From the NCBI GenBank assembly GCA_022605405.1, contig JABYQQ010000006.1, positions 124,001 through 188,000 on the forward strand: a stretch of DNA of 64,000 bases, written 5' to 3'. The notes beneath the pieces were generated by a model, which was not told where the DNA came from, did not search any database, and saw nothing but the letters and a program-made list of their open reading frames with translations. The position numbers and the translations under genes are program-made. Numbering within the stretch: the stretch's first letter is position 1; the number at the start of each line of letters is the position of its first letter. Positions 43,090 to 55,025 of the stretch are shown here, piece by piece. Source of the stretch: Earliella scabrosa. Lineage: Eukaryota; Basidiomycota; Agaricomycetes; Polyporales; Polyporaceae.

Positions 43090-44448
43090 GGATGGGGGCG
43101 GGAAGGCTGTTGGTGATTTGAGTGGTGAGACAGAGGTTATAGAGCGAGATGAAACGGAGGAGCTGGGGCAGAGGCGAGCGTGTTAAGAGCGTCGTGCGAT
43201 CAAGGGCAGGTCTCGGGTAGAGAGCGAGAAGCAGTGGGTTGGCTGTGGCAGACGCAGGGCAGACGTTGAGGGTTGCTGTTCTGCGCAGCGTGTTAGAGCC
43301 GCGAGCTTGGCCGCATCCTCGGCATTCCAGGCGACATCCACTCACCCTCGCACCGCTACCAGACAAGATCCAATGCGCCTCCGCAACAAACAAGCCAAGG
43401 AGATGTGTTTGAGGAGGGTGCTTGGGGCTATGGAGGCAGACGCGAGAGCTGAAGAGGACGAATGAGAACGAGATCCAGACGAGATCGACCTAATCTCGCT
43501 CAATTAGGATGCGGCAGATAGACGCCCGATGTCATTAGCAGCGCAATGCATGCCTTGCCCGAGTTGCCCGCCCAAGCCATCCGCCAGCTGCTCCGATCCG
43601 GGCTACGGTCTTGCATTGTGCAACCACGTCCGCTACCGCTCCGCATCTTGTCTTTACGCCCGTCTCATCGTGACCGCGCCCAGTCCGAGTCCACGCCCTT
43701 CGCTGCTGCCTCGCCCACTGCTCGCCCATAGCATCCTGTCGCGACCCACGTCGCTTGTCCTCACCTATCATGCGCCCTCCTGCCACCTACCCACCTTGCT
43801 AATTCATACCTCTCCTCAGCCGGGGCCTCGGGCATGACTCCGATCAGTTGGGTTGAGCGACGTACTCATTGCAGGCCAAAGCCTGATTATGTATAAGACA
43901 CGTCTGAGTCAACATGAACTAATGGCATATCTGAGGAAGCGCCACGTACATACGTACGCTGCGTCGGTACGTCTCTACATTGGCAAACGTATCTCCGCTC
44001 TCTCAGCGATCCACCACAGCCTTCCGTCACGCTGTGTTCGGACGGAATAGCCTCGTTGAGAGCAAGTACGGGTTCAGCTGGCGCGAACATCTTGGGCTTG
44101 TTCGACGTAAACCGGGGTTAACCTACCGCTGTTGGTCATGGACACCGCGTCAATGCCATCTTACCACAGATACTTTCGTACGTGTGCATGGAGCTTCGAT
44201 GGCTCCTAGGACTGTCTGATTGCAACGCGCTATCGTTTGTCCTCGCTGCTCGTTTCCGCCACAAACATGTCTTCAAGTGCCACTATGGTCGATTCTGTCG
44301 GGAGCGCGGCCCGGGCGGGCTCATACACGGACCGTCGGACTCGGAGATCTTCGGCTTTGGGCTTAAGAGCTGAACAAGACTGTGGCAAACGACTCAGAGC
44401 TCGACTACCACCTCAAGCCCTTACGCGCTCCCATTCACCAAGTCAGCA
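43090..44448. other. Divergent intergenic region of SKT5 and the alcohol dehydrogenase
   Basis: The 1.36-kb stretch has no supported gene. A C/T-rich tract lies near 43640-43830. Short frames on both strands lack motifs and splice logic. Confidence 0.5.
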
Positions 44449-46151
44449 ATGTCCACCGACTCAAACAAGGACGCCCTCAATCTCTCCGGCCTACAGAAGG
44501 CCGTGAGGTGGTATCCTCCTGCATACGATATCAGAGTCGAAATGGTTCCCATCCCTCAGTCAGTGTAGTCTCCGCGCCCGACGCTCCATCGTCCGTGCTG
44601 ACTCTGCCGTTGATCAGGATCATCGATCCAGACGATGCCATCGTGAGAGTCAAGGTGCGCCCCATGCACTCACTTCAAGTGAATCATCCGGACTCTGACG
44701 TCATGAGCGACCTCTCCAGTTGGCCGGTCTTTGTGGAAGCGATCTGCACATCTACCGAGGGCACGAGGATGTAGATAGCGAGTGAGCCACCTGCTTTAGA
44801 ACACTCCAGCTTAACGCGCTGATCTTTGCTCAACAGCTTGACCTGCGGTCATGAGCTCATCGGAGAGGTCATTGCGCTGGGTCCCAGCTTTCGTCCGGAT
44901 GCTACTGGACGCCCAGAGCTTTATTCGACCCTCCGAGTCGGCGACAAGGTCGTGTCTCCCTTTACGGTCTCGTGCGGCGAGTGCCAGTCAGTTCGCCCTC
45001 GTGGATTTCATTATCCCGAGTCTGACGCACCGTCCATAGTTTCTGCCGCATCGGCTTCACCTGCCGGTGTATCCACTCATGTCTCTTCGGCATTCCTACC
45101 CTTCCCGGCGGGCAAGCGCAGTATGTCCGTATACCGAAAGCCGGCGGGACGCTCTTCAACCTCAGCGCCCTCCAGTCGTCCCCGTCTCCGACGTCAGGGG
45201 ACATGCGATGGGACCTATCCCAGATCTCCGATAGTTCGCTGCTCCTCCTGGCGGACATCCTCCCCACTGGGGTGTTCGCAGCGATGCAGGCACTGCAGCA
45301 TCCGAAGATCTCCCCGATGTTGACCGGAAAGCCGTACCCATACGGTGGCTTCACGCCAAACGGCCCCATCGCTCAAGGGCAGGCATCGACTCAGGTCAAG
45401 GCCCACGACCGCACGCTCACCATCGGCATCATCGGGCTGGGGCCTGTCGGAGTGGTCAGTATCCTGTGCATCTGCGTCCGAAGCGCACTCATTCAGGTCT
45501 CGCTTCGTGCAGTGCGCGGCCGTGAGCTTGCTTGATATCCTTGCGGGCATTGAGCAGGATCGAGGGCTAGTGTACCAAGTCATCGCGATCGACCCGCTCG
45601 AGTCTCGTAGACAGAAGATGGAGGCCGTCTACAAGGCTATCGATGCCTCTGGCAAGGGTTCGGGTCGGTTCGTCGTCGCGTCGATCGAGGACGGAAAGAA
45701 GCTCTCGGCCGAGTGGACTGACGGCGCTGGCTGCAACGCCATCCTCGAGGCAAGTGTCTCTCGATTGCTGTTGTACGAATCGCGCGGTCTCACTCATTAG
45801 CTATATGCTCTGTAGGTCGTCGGCAACAACAGTGCGCTCACGCTTGCCTACGAGATCGTCCGACCGTTCGGAACCATCAGCTCCGTCGGCGTGCACCAGG
45901 AACCGCCGCTACCATTCGCCGGTCGCGATGTCTACAACAAGAACGTCTCTTTCGACTTTGGACGGTGTCCCGTGCGAGCGATGTTCCCGATTGCGCTCGA
46001 GATTCTGCTGAAGCGGCAGGACGTGTTTGGCGGAATCGGCCAGGAGGCGAGCCTGATTGACCGCGTTGTCAGTTTCGACGAGGCGGCGGCGGTGTACGAG
46101 CAGTTTGACAAGGGCAAGTGTGGCAAGATCCTGTTTGACCCGTGGCGATGA
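44449..46151 (+). CDS. Zinc-dependent medium-chain alcohol dehydrogenase (448 residues)
   Basis: Exons 44449-44558, 44618-44654, 44720-44781, 44837-44986, 45040-45454, 45513-45749 and 45816-46151 give 449 codons. The catalytic zinc region reads KLAGLCGSDLHIYRGHEDV then CGHELIGEV. The structural-zinc loop follows as CGECHFCRIGFTCRCIHSC. The Rossmann fold has GIIGLGPVGV and a hydrophobic strand ending in VIAIDP, whose Asp suggests NAD rather than NADP. The end KCGKILFDPW is typical of the family. The enzyme should oxidise alcohols or polyols, or reduce aldehydes; the substrate is not readable. The sixth intron begins GCAAGT, a GC-AG intron. Exon 2 is only 37 nt. All zinc ligands are present, so it should be active. 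Confidence 0.9.
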
Positions 46152-46729
46152 GCCCCACTGTGTTGCGGGATGACGGTGCTGTCGCATCGGGTATTAGACA
46201 TTGCGTGTACTGAACCAAAATTAGAATCTGACCAGAATCCCAGCGACGATAGTCCATCCACGCCGCCGCCGCCGCACTATTGTCCCCCAACGTGGCATCA
46301 ACAACCGGCGACGATCCGCTATCGGTCACCTGTGAGGGTCGCCGCGGCCTCAGCCTCACGCGTGCCTCTGCGATGGTTTTACAGTACGATGCCGTTCGTG
46401 CGTACTCTGTGAGCTTTGCATGGTTTACTCCCGACGTTCATGGCATACGTCTTCATGGCTGAATTCTTGCATGACATGGTCAGCCAAGTCTCGACGTATG
46501 CAGATGATCTGCTAGTGTACGAGTGGTAGCTAAGTAAGTAGATTTCTATCATCGATCTACGCGCCTGTCGCTGATGACGTCCGCAATGCACCAAGCACTG
46601 TCCACGTAGCAGGCAGGTGCTCCTCCCTACCGCAGCAGCCGTCGTACACGAGGCGGGCCTCTGTCCGATATCAACTGTTCCCTCCAAGTGGCGAACTGTA
46701 CAGTCGACTACATCTCATCTTCTCCAGCC
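46152..46729. other. Intergenic; no gene seen
   Basis: The 578-bp stretch lies between two plus-strand genes, with a lower-GC patch near 46490-46560. It holds the promoter of the MYND gene. Confidence 0.5.
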
Positions 46730-49700
46730 ATGGCGCAGTCGCTCTCTTGGCCAGGCGAATATTACTTCTATCCTGTCGGGAACACTTCCGCCGTATGCCT
46801 TACTCGAGACATCCCTCCCGACATTTCCGCCAACATCCTCCTACTGCCATGCGGAGATCCCAGGAACGTGTTGTACACGATCTATTGCGAGCAGCGCAAC
46901 CGTGCGTATTGTGAGCATGCCATCGTATTCTAAGAGCTGACCTGTAACGGACACCAGTGCAGAGACAGTTGGACTTCACATGCTGCGATTATGACCCAGG
47001 AGTGCTAGGTGCGCGTCAGTTCAGAGGTCGATGGGGTCGCTTGTGACATGAACGTTATGCTAGCGAGGGACGTGCTGCTGCTCAGCATGATTCTTGACGA
47101 TGTCCCTGTGACGACCATGTGGAACGTCTTCTTCCATTTCTATGTGGACAACGATACGAACAACGCCCTCCTTACCCAATGCGAGAAGCTTGTCCGTGCG
47201 TCCTCGACGGTAGAAAATTGGTGCTCCTCCGCGTACGGTTCCACAATCAGGGTCGGGTCCGACTACACGCTTGCAGAGATGCGCCGCCACTGGGAACTCT
47301 ACGCGACGTTCAATGCAGCGTCGAAACCCACCCGGGATCGCGCACGACAACTCATCCACCCAGTGCGCACGATCGTCATGCGCAACTACGCCAACAGTCC
47401 CTTGACTATTACCTCCAGCCGTTCTGCCGGGCCGCTTCTCCTCCACGCGGTGTCTTCTCGCATACTCCAGGAGCAATACAGACATTATTGGGAGTCTGGG
47501 ACGACCTTCGTCGACGCGTCCGAGGCGACTGCGGCCATCTGTCCTAACGCAACCTTCTTCTTCTGCAAGGCTGGCGAGGGATTCAACGTTCACTACGGTA
47601 CCGATCCCATGGCCCCTTTCCATCTCGCCCCAGTTTACGGCAACGCGAAGCGTGATCCCACTGTCGGTGATCTCGTCACGGCTGCGCGGTCTCAATTTCG
47701 CGAATGGTGCGCCGCGTTTCGCGCTGCCGCCGTGGCCGGACGAAACCCTCCCGTCGTTCGCTTTCTCCTTGGGGAAGCTATCGCGGTCGCGCGAACACTC
47801 CAAGGAATTGACGGTGGCCCCAACACGAACCTCAAATCCGAAGGTGTCTATGTTTCTCCTTGGTCAGCTCGTCCGCTCGAGCTTGAGAAGGGAGAATACA
47901 TCGACCGCCGCGCCCCCACCCGTTTCGACATCATCGACACATCCAATCTCTGCGACAATGTTGGCTTCCTGAACATCTTCCTCGCCGCTGTACCTCTCCT
48001 ATCCTCCCTCTCTCCGACTCCAGTGCTGTACACCGAGACGCTCCTACTCCACAATTTTGGCTACGAGGCCACTCATCAGCTTCAAAGCACGCTATTCGCC
48101 GACCTCTCCGCTCTGGCTCTACTACTGAACTTGGTGCCGGTCGATGCTCTGTCTGGCTTCGCAACGAGGAGTAACACGCACGAACTCACACTCCTGTCAA
48201 TGCGAACAAGCGCCGCATCGTCCGTTCAACAGTACCACCAGACTCTCACCTGGAAGCGTCCACAGATTCTCGATCCTCAATCCGGGAGTCGTCACACCTC
48301 CAATATCCGACTCACCGTTGTCGTTTCCCAGCTCGCGGACCTTCTTCATAGCGTGTATTGTCACCTCTTCGCGCACGAGGATGATATCCTGCGCCAGGCT
48401 CCTGCAGGTGGACCTACCATTCGACCATCTTCCCATATGCGTACACAAGAGGCATACGTCGCGTTCCTCCACTTCGTCCACTGCCGCCTGCAGCTCCCTC
48501 TCGATGAGTGGTCCACCACCATGTCGACTCTCATGGATCACCTCCAAACCACCGCAGCGCGCCACAGGCTGTCCGCGCTGAGCTTGAGCCTGGCTGAACT
48601 GCAAGCACAGGCCTTTCGCTATCGAGTCTTCGAACCCCCCGGAATGAATCTGGAGAAGCATCCGCCCGTAGGCCGACTCTCGCTATGGCAAACTATTCCC
48701 CCTCTCGTTCGCATCTTTCTCGCCGTTCCACGCAGTCGGATGGCGCTTCTCGGGAACGTCAAAGTGCCCATCCCGCGCTTGCATTGCATCATACGGTCCC
48801 CCGAGGACAGTGTCGGGGAACATATATTCCAATCTGTTGATGCAGCGTTCGGTTCCGTCGTCGACAGTGGCACCAGTGCCGAGCCGAGAATAACCCTGCA
48901 AGAGGACGACCTCACTGGAGGGCCAGACACGGCAGAGTCAACCATCGTTGTCTCATTCGTGGTGCCAAGTAACATCCTCGCAGGTACCAGCGACCCAGCT
49001 TCGATTGTGGTCGCGCTTGGCGTTCATCTTACCCGTGAAAGCGGGCTGGCTCTTCTCCCTGTCCTTGGTCCAGCGCTCATCGTCTTCAGCACCAACCTCG
49101 AGGACATAAATTCGGTGCATATTGTCGCTGAGAACCCCATGGCCCAGGCATCGTTGCTGCGTGAACCAACCGTGGCGGTTCTGGGAGAGATCGGGAAGTA
49201 CACACACGTCCACGTCGACATCAACGCAGAACGTCGAAGTGTCGTGGCACTGTCGACACGTGTGGATGTCGAAGACAACAGGGCGAAGAGCGCTTTGACG
49301 AACAGGGCCGCTCCAACCTTCACGCATGTCTCTCCATGTGTCATGCAGGTTCGCTTGGGGCAACGCACCCAACATATCGTCTTCCCGCTTCCAGTAGCAG
49401 GCGCTCATCCGAAGGTCCGCCTGGCACGCAAATCGTCTTATATCGAGGTATGTTGACATCTATGGGACAGTATGATGATCCACTCACTGGTCATACATCG
49501 TAAGATCGTTGTACCGGTTGCAGTCACGTTCACGAACGCAGAGCGGTTGCCTTTGAATCCATTTCCCGTCAGGGTCCTCCAATCGCCGTCCCAGTCTCTC
49601 TTTTACCCGTCCAACATTCATCGCGTCTCGCTGGACTGTCTTCCAGTATTGCAACAAACAGACCTCGCTCAGCTTACGAGATGGCTCGGGCCGCATGTCA

Positions 49701-50518
49701 GCTCCCAGCTCTCATGCCGCGAGCGAGCGCTGAAGAGTACCAAGCACAACGACGTCCTGACGTATCTGAAAGACACCATCCACGGGATCCTCGTACGAGC
49801 CATGGGCACCGAAGATAAAGCTCCCGCAAAGATCTTCGCCCTCATCGACGACAACACCAACGATGTCGATACCTTCATTTTCGTCCGCAATCTCCGTTAC
49901 GACCTCTCGAACCACACCGTGGTCGCGGACGCATACGTTCTCTTTCTGTACCCTGCGCTGATGCGCGTCATCAAACCGGCGTTTGGTCGACTCACCTTGC
50001 CCGGTGTTGCCGTACACTACCGAGCTTATGGAGAGGAGATGCGAGCCTGGAAGCAGCTCATTCCAGCCCTGGTCGAGCGGTGCCGCACAAATTGGAACCA
50101 TGGAGCCAATTGCGAGTACGTCTCCAAGGGCCGGATACCGTTGGAGCTCGAGATGAGCGAAAGCAACCCTCTCTGCAGCTGTGGAAGGGGACAGGACGTC
50201 GATGGGATGCGCAGCGGTGGCGAGTTGTGGAAGAACTTTGCGCCTTTTGTGACGCGCATTGCCCTGTCTCCTCTCTTCGCGGTCTCATACCTGGAGCCCG
50301 TGCTTGAACGTGACCTGTTCACATCGACCCTCACGAGAAACACAGGCTTCGAGCGTCGCGTTGCTGTGGCGACAGCGAGCTCGTGCCGACGATGTGGTGA
50401 TGTGAGCCGGGATTCTGCCGGGTTGCGAAGGTGCTCGCGTTGCAAGTCCGTCTGGTACTGTTCGGAAAGGTGTCAGAAACAAGACTGGAAGGACCATAAA
50501 CCCACCTGTGTTACTTGA
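46730..50518 (+). CDS. DUF4470-MYND zinc finger protein (1206 residues)
   Basis: Exons 46730-46901, 46958-47008, 47064-49447 and 49505-50518 total 1207 codons. The N-terminal part (SWPGEYYFYPVGNTSAVCLT, then ILLLPCGDPRNVLYTIYCE and LDFTCCDYDPGVLARDVLLL) matches the DUF4470 region of fungal MYND proteins. A large helical middle section follows, without recognisable catalytic motifs. The last about 40 residues form a MYND finger: CRRCGD, CSRCKSVWYCSERCQ, DWKDHKPTC, with the expected seven Cys and one His. MYND fingers bind proline-containing peptides in partner proteins, often transcriptional regulators. The family is expanded in basidiomycetes and its role is unknown. Most of the coding sequence is one 2.4-kb exon. 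Confidence 0.88.
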
Positions 50519-50876
50519 TTACTTGGGACTGTTCCTACTCCTTCGTATGAACGCCATTGGACTGGGTTAGCTTCTTGTGCTGCACGTTCCGCCTCGAGTA
50601 ACACTTCATATATACTCCGTATATCCGCCGATTCATGCGGCATGGAAGGCCCTCGGCTCGCTAATAGTCCAAGTCAGAGTCGCCTGATATCCCAATGTCA
50701 TTCAGCGCAATGTGTGATTATGTGCATCGCAACAAGGAGCTTCAATTGCTCAAGACCAGAGCATAACGAGCGTAGGATGCGAGAGATGACCTCCAAGTCC
50801 TAAAAACGAGTTACACGGACCCACACTCAAGCACCACCAACAGACCTCCCCCGCCAGTGAGACACAGCGAGCACGC
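50519..50876. other. Convergent 3' region; no gene
   Basis: The 358-bp stretch lies between the stop codons of the MYND and BTB-CAP-Gly genes. Its right end is part of the segment duplicated at 57.5 kb. Confidence 0.5.
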
Positions 50877-53800
50877 TCACAGCGACAAGTCAGAGCCGAC
50901 GGCATCGACGACGTAGAGCACCTGCTGCGGCCTGACGAACAGGCCCCTCGACTCGGAGCTCGACATGTCCGACACGGCGGGGGACACGCTCCTCAGCCGC
51001 TTCGCGCGGTCGATGCTCAGCTGGTCGCCCTCGCGCTTCAGGCTCCCCTTGCCGTCCTTTCCGAGCGACCCGAGCCACTCGTTCCGCCGCCTGCGGCCGA
51101 CGGTGTCCTGCCCAAACTCCCACTCGGACGACGCGCCAATGTCAAAGTAGCGGATCCCGCCCCACGTCCCGTCGTGCCACTGCCGCCCGTCGAGCTTGTC
51201 GTCCGCCCACGCGTCGTTCATCGGCACCTCGACCCCGACCCACGGCCCGCGCTCGCCCTCGACCTCGCCGATGTACCGCGCGTACGCACGGAAGCGCGCC
51301 TTCTTGGACGAGATGATGCACGGGATCCCGATCTCGAGCGTCGCCCCGCGCGGGAGCTTTGCGGGCGTCTCGAGCGAGCCCTCCCCCTCTCGGATGGTGT
51401 CTGCGGAGCTCTTGCGCTTGAGCGACTCGCGGACGGTCGACGCGCTGCTGGACGAGACTATGCTCGCCTGCTTCTCGTGCGATATCGCGGATGGCGTCCT
51501 CGGCTTCGCCTTGATCGTCCCTCCGGCGGTGTTCTCGTCGTGTTCGGGGGGGAGCGGTTTGCCGTTCGCCTTGGAAGGCGTAGGCGGTACCGAGGTGCTG
51601 GCAGGCGTGCCGACTGTCGATCGTGCGATAGACTTTCGTGTCGCCGTGGACTTGGTGGAGACCGTCGAACGAACCGAAGCAGTCGACGCGGTTCGCTTCG
51701 CAACCGGACCCAGCTTCGGCGGCTCGATGGCCTTTCCTCCCCTGATCGACGGCGTCGTCCTCGAGGCTACCGATGGTGGGCGCTTCGGTACACGAGGCGT
51801 GCTCGCGCCTGTCGTGTGCACGCTTGTGGTCGACACGGACGACGCTGCGGACGACTTTCGTGTTCGCCCGACACTGCTGGGAGTGAGCTCTGACCTCGCG
51901 GTCTCGAACGCCGTAGAGTTCTCGCTCGTCGTAGCGGTGGAGAGCGTGGACGCGCGCGAGGAGCCTGATGTGCTCCGGAGGGTGGAGGGGCCAGCGACGC
52001 CTTTGCGGATTGTTGACGCCGTTGAGCGAGTGGACTTGATGGATGCCGCGACCGACTTTGGTCGCGGTGGTGGACGATCGGTGGTGGCGGTAGAGTGTAC
52101 AGAGGCCGTGCTCTTGCGGACGCTAGCAGTGGAGACACTATTCCTCGGAATCGGACTTGGACTGGGTGAGAGCGGGGACTTGGCGCGATCGGCCTCGGCA
52201 AGGCTCGCTCGAGATGGGGAGGGGGTGGTATGGGAAGGCGTGAGCTTGGAGTCTGGCCGCAGGCTGCTCGGCGAGAGAGGCACGCGCCGAGAGAGCGTTG
52301 TGGTTGTGACGCGAGATGCCGTCGAATGCGTGCTGCGTGCGACCGAGCGTACCGAGGCAGCGGAGGACTTGACAGTTTCTCGGCCTGCGACCGACTTGGC
52401 CACACTGCGCATGGAATGTAGGCTGACAGTGTCCGAGTCCTCGATCTTAGAGATGGGACCGTTCCGGACGGTGAGCTTGCCGCCTCGTGCTGTTGACGAA
52501 GGCGTCGCGGGCATCAATAGCTCCTGTTCGTTCACCAGCTCCAATTCTGCACCGCGCGAGTCAGCGTGGGGCAAACAGGACATGTGGGACAACCCACCGT
52601 TAGCGATCTCCTTCGCCGCCCAGGGTTCCAATCCTGCGAACCCGTCGTCTTGCTTCATGGAGAGCCAACGCCTGCGGATATAACGGATGATATCCATGCG
52701 GGCCTGCTCGGCTTGCACACGAACGTGAGAGGTGGACGATAGCAGCGCTGCCTCTGGATCAGTCGGATGTGGCCTCAGCAGAACTGAGTCGACGAGAGCC
52801 TGGAAGGGGGTGCAGGCCTGAGTACGAAACGAGAAGGGAAATGCACATTATACGCACCTGATACGCCATTGCAGCATTCTTCTCGTTCAGTCCCCTCCTG
52901 AGCGAATCCAACAGCAACTCGACCTTCTCCCCGTCCTCGAACCTGACCCCATCGGCCTCCATGATCTCCAACCATTCGGGTTGCTCAAAACACTCGGCCG
53001 CTTGGGAGCATACAACCTCATCGATCGTCTTGCGCGCCGACGTGACCATGTCGCGGATGGTCTCTCCCCAGGTGTCAATAACGCTGTCGAGCTTCTTGAG
53101 CGCGGCCTGGGCAGCGGCAAGCAAGGCGAAGACGTTCATGGGCGTGGTGCGCTTGCCGAGACCCTTGAGGAGGGCGTCGCGCGTCTTCTGGGAGAGGGCG
53201 GCGAACTCGGAGGTACACCAGCCCTCGCCGAAGAGACCGACAAGAGCGCGACGGGCACCGCGTTCGAGGTGAGGGTTCTTGACGTCATCGAGCACGGCAA
53301 ACTCGAGAACTCGGGGGGCACGGCGGGCGCACTGGCGACAGCGGCAGCCTCCTGTGCCCCATTTACCGCCGGTGATGGCCTCGTACTCGGAGAACTCGAG
53401 GAAGGCGTGGAAGAGGCCGTGCATCATCTCCTGCACGATGCGGGCCTGAATTTCGTCGTAGAGGGTATCGAGGTCAAGGTAAGTGGCGGAGCGCATGATG
53501 TGGAAGGCGGTATCGAGGTCAAAGGTGCGATGGGAGAAGACGAGGGTTCCGGTATAGATGAAGCCGAGGGTAAAGTGAAGCGATGCCGGGGTGAATGGGG
53601 GGGAGGGAAGATTGAGGGTAAGAGGCTCGCCGGGAGTGGGCTTTACGCCCCATTGGAGGAGCTGGGTGTTGAAGTAGGGGGAGCGGGAGACGAGGATGAA
53701 GCGATGGGAGGAGAAGATGGCGGTAGTGCTCTCGTGATTAGAGGAGGAGAAGGTGCCGGTGAGTGCGATACGGACGTCGGAGTAGAGTCTGGATCGCCAC

Positions 53801-54615
53801 ATGAAGACGAGGTCCTTGCGGAGCTTGTCGATGCGGGCCTCTTCGCTGCCGTGGCCCTCTTCTGCGTTCTCTTCGAAGAGGAATTCAAAGGCTTCGCCCC
53901 AACCCTTGCCGGTATAGAGGTATTCGAGCTCATTGTTGAAGAGGGTTGGGTTGATGTTGGTGGGGAGACGGAGGAGGGCGCCTGGATTAGTGGAGGGAGC
54001 GGGAGATATTGCACGGTATGGGGAAGGGGAGGGAGAGCGAGAGTGGGAGGAGAAGTCGAGACCAAGAGTTAAGGAGAGGGCAGACTGAGCGGGAAGCGTT
54101 CCAGTCGGAGAAGACGAGTAGGGGGTGGGGGAAGTTGCTGGCGGGGGTCTGAAGGAGAAATACCGCGCTTGAAAAGATGGAGGTGCACGGGCGTACACGA
54201 CAGCTGGCGGGGAAGAGCGCAGACGGTCAGCGGGAGGTCTGTGTCTGCGGATGATTGCTATCGATCACGACACGCGCCGGGAGGGACGACGAGAACGAAA
54301 AGGGTTGTCTGCGCGCATCCGAGCATCTGAACATGGCCGGCGGGAGACCAGACGGTGCTCGAAGGGCTCGAGGGGGACGGGTGCGGAGAGAGAGCTGGTC
54401 GTGCGAGGGGGGTCGAGAGGAGAGACTCAGAGCGTACCTTTGTGGCCCCAGACTTCGTCTACTCCTTTTCCGCTGTCTGACTGGAGCTCCCATACGACGT
54501 CTGCGAAGCGGTCCTTTGCGTGGTCGAAGAGGGCCTGGAGGTCGTCTTGCCAGTGAGCGGTCGAGTTCCGAGTTGCCTCTGTGAGGCCGGGGGGAGTAGC
54601 CGTCGTCGGGGCCAT
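50877..54615 (-). CDS. BTB/POZ and CAP-Gly domain protein (1148 residues)
   Basis: Exons (minus strand) are 54438-54615, 52858-54203 and 50877-52799, giving 1149 codons. The start at 54615 precedes a helical HWQDDLQALFDHAKDRF segment. After a Pro/Ser-rich stretch comes a BTB fold near residues 195-330 (SDVRIALTG, SSHRFILVSRSPYFNTQLL, LGFIYTGTLVF). A helical region with a CRCRQCARR motif follows. A very Ser/Thr/Arg-rich basic linker (SVAKSVAG, STASTVRS-like repeats) spans about residues 600-1000. The CAP-Gly domain sits near 1005-1075 (RYIGEVEGERGPWVGVEV, then DGTWGGIRYF). CAP-Gly domains bind the EEY/F tails of tubulin or end-binding proteins, and basic Ser-rich linkers bind microtubules. The usual GKNDG tubulin-tail groove is altered (DDKLDGRQWHDG), so binding may differ. 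A BTB-microtubule adaptor role is inference. A dynactin subunit gene diverges from it. Confidence 0.85.
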
Positions 54616-55025
54616 CGCTGGCGGGCGGGCGGGGTGAAGGCGAGAGGAGAGAGAGAGGCCAAGGAGAGAAAAGGCGAGAAAGGGAAGCGTCGGGGGCGGG
54701 GGCCCGGACGGAGGGTATCGAGAGTGACTCTGCGCCGCGCTGGGAAGAGCGACTCGGACTCGGAGTGAAGGGTGCGCACAGTCGGCCTCGGCAAGCAACA
54801 ACGCCAATGTCCACCCCCTCCCACGCGCGCTTCCATCCAAGTCCTGCGCTCGTCCAAGTCCACCACGCCCTCGCCGCCCCTCGCCCTCTCCTCCTCCTCC
54901 TTGCTCTCGGCCAGCTCTCAGCCTTTCTTCCAGTCTTACACGCCGTTCCCTACGCCGACGCCCACTCTCGGCGCTGCTCGCGGATGGCTTGACCGCATTC
55001 ATTGCCTGAGCCACCGCCGCACATC
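54616..55025. promoter_or_regulatory. Divergent promoter region of the BTB-CAP-Gly and dynactin p27 genes
   Basis: The 410-bp stretch between diverging start codons is strongly strand-biased: purine-rich on the plus strand to about 54720, pyrimidine-rich from about 54840. Both genes relate to microtubule machinery, so shared control is plausible but unproven. Confidence 0.4.

Noticed and set aside
43529..44373. Several short plus-strand frames upstream of the alcohol dehydrogenase
   Set aside because: No motif is present and the frames do not join through plausible introns; they are treated as promoter region.
47060..47803. Minus-strand 247-residue frame opposite the MYND gene
   Set aside because: It is an antisense shadow of a 2.4-kb coding exon and has no motif.
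51174..52683. Plus-strand frames of 239 and 495 residues across the BTB-CAP-Gly gene
   Set aside because: They are antisense to the Ser/Thr/Arg-rich linker. The minus-strand product has recognisable BTB and CAP-Gly domains.
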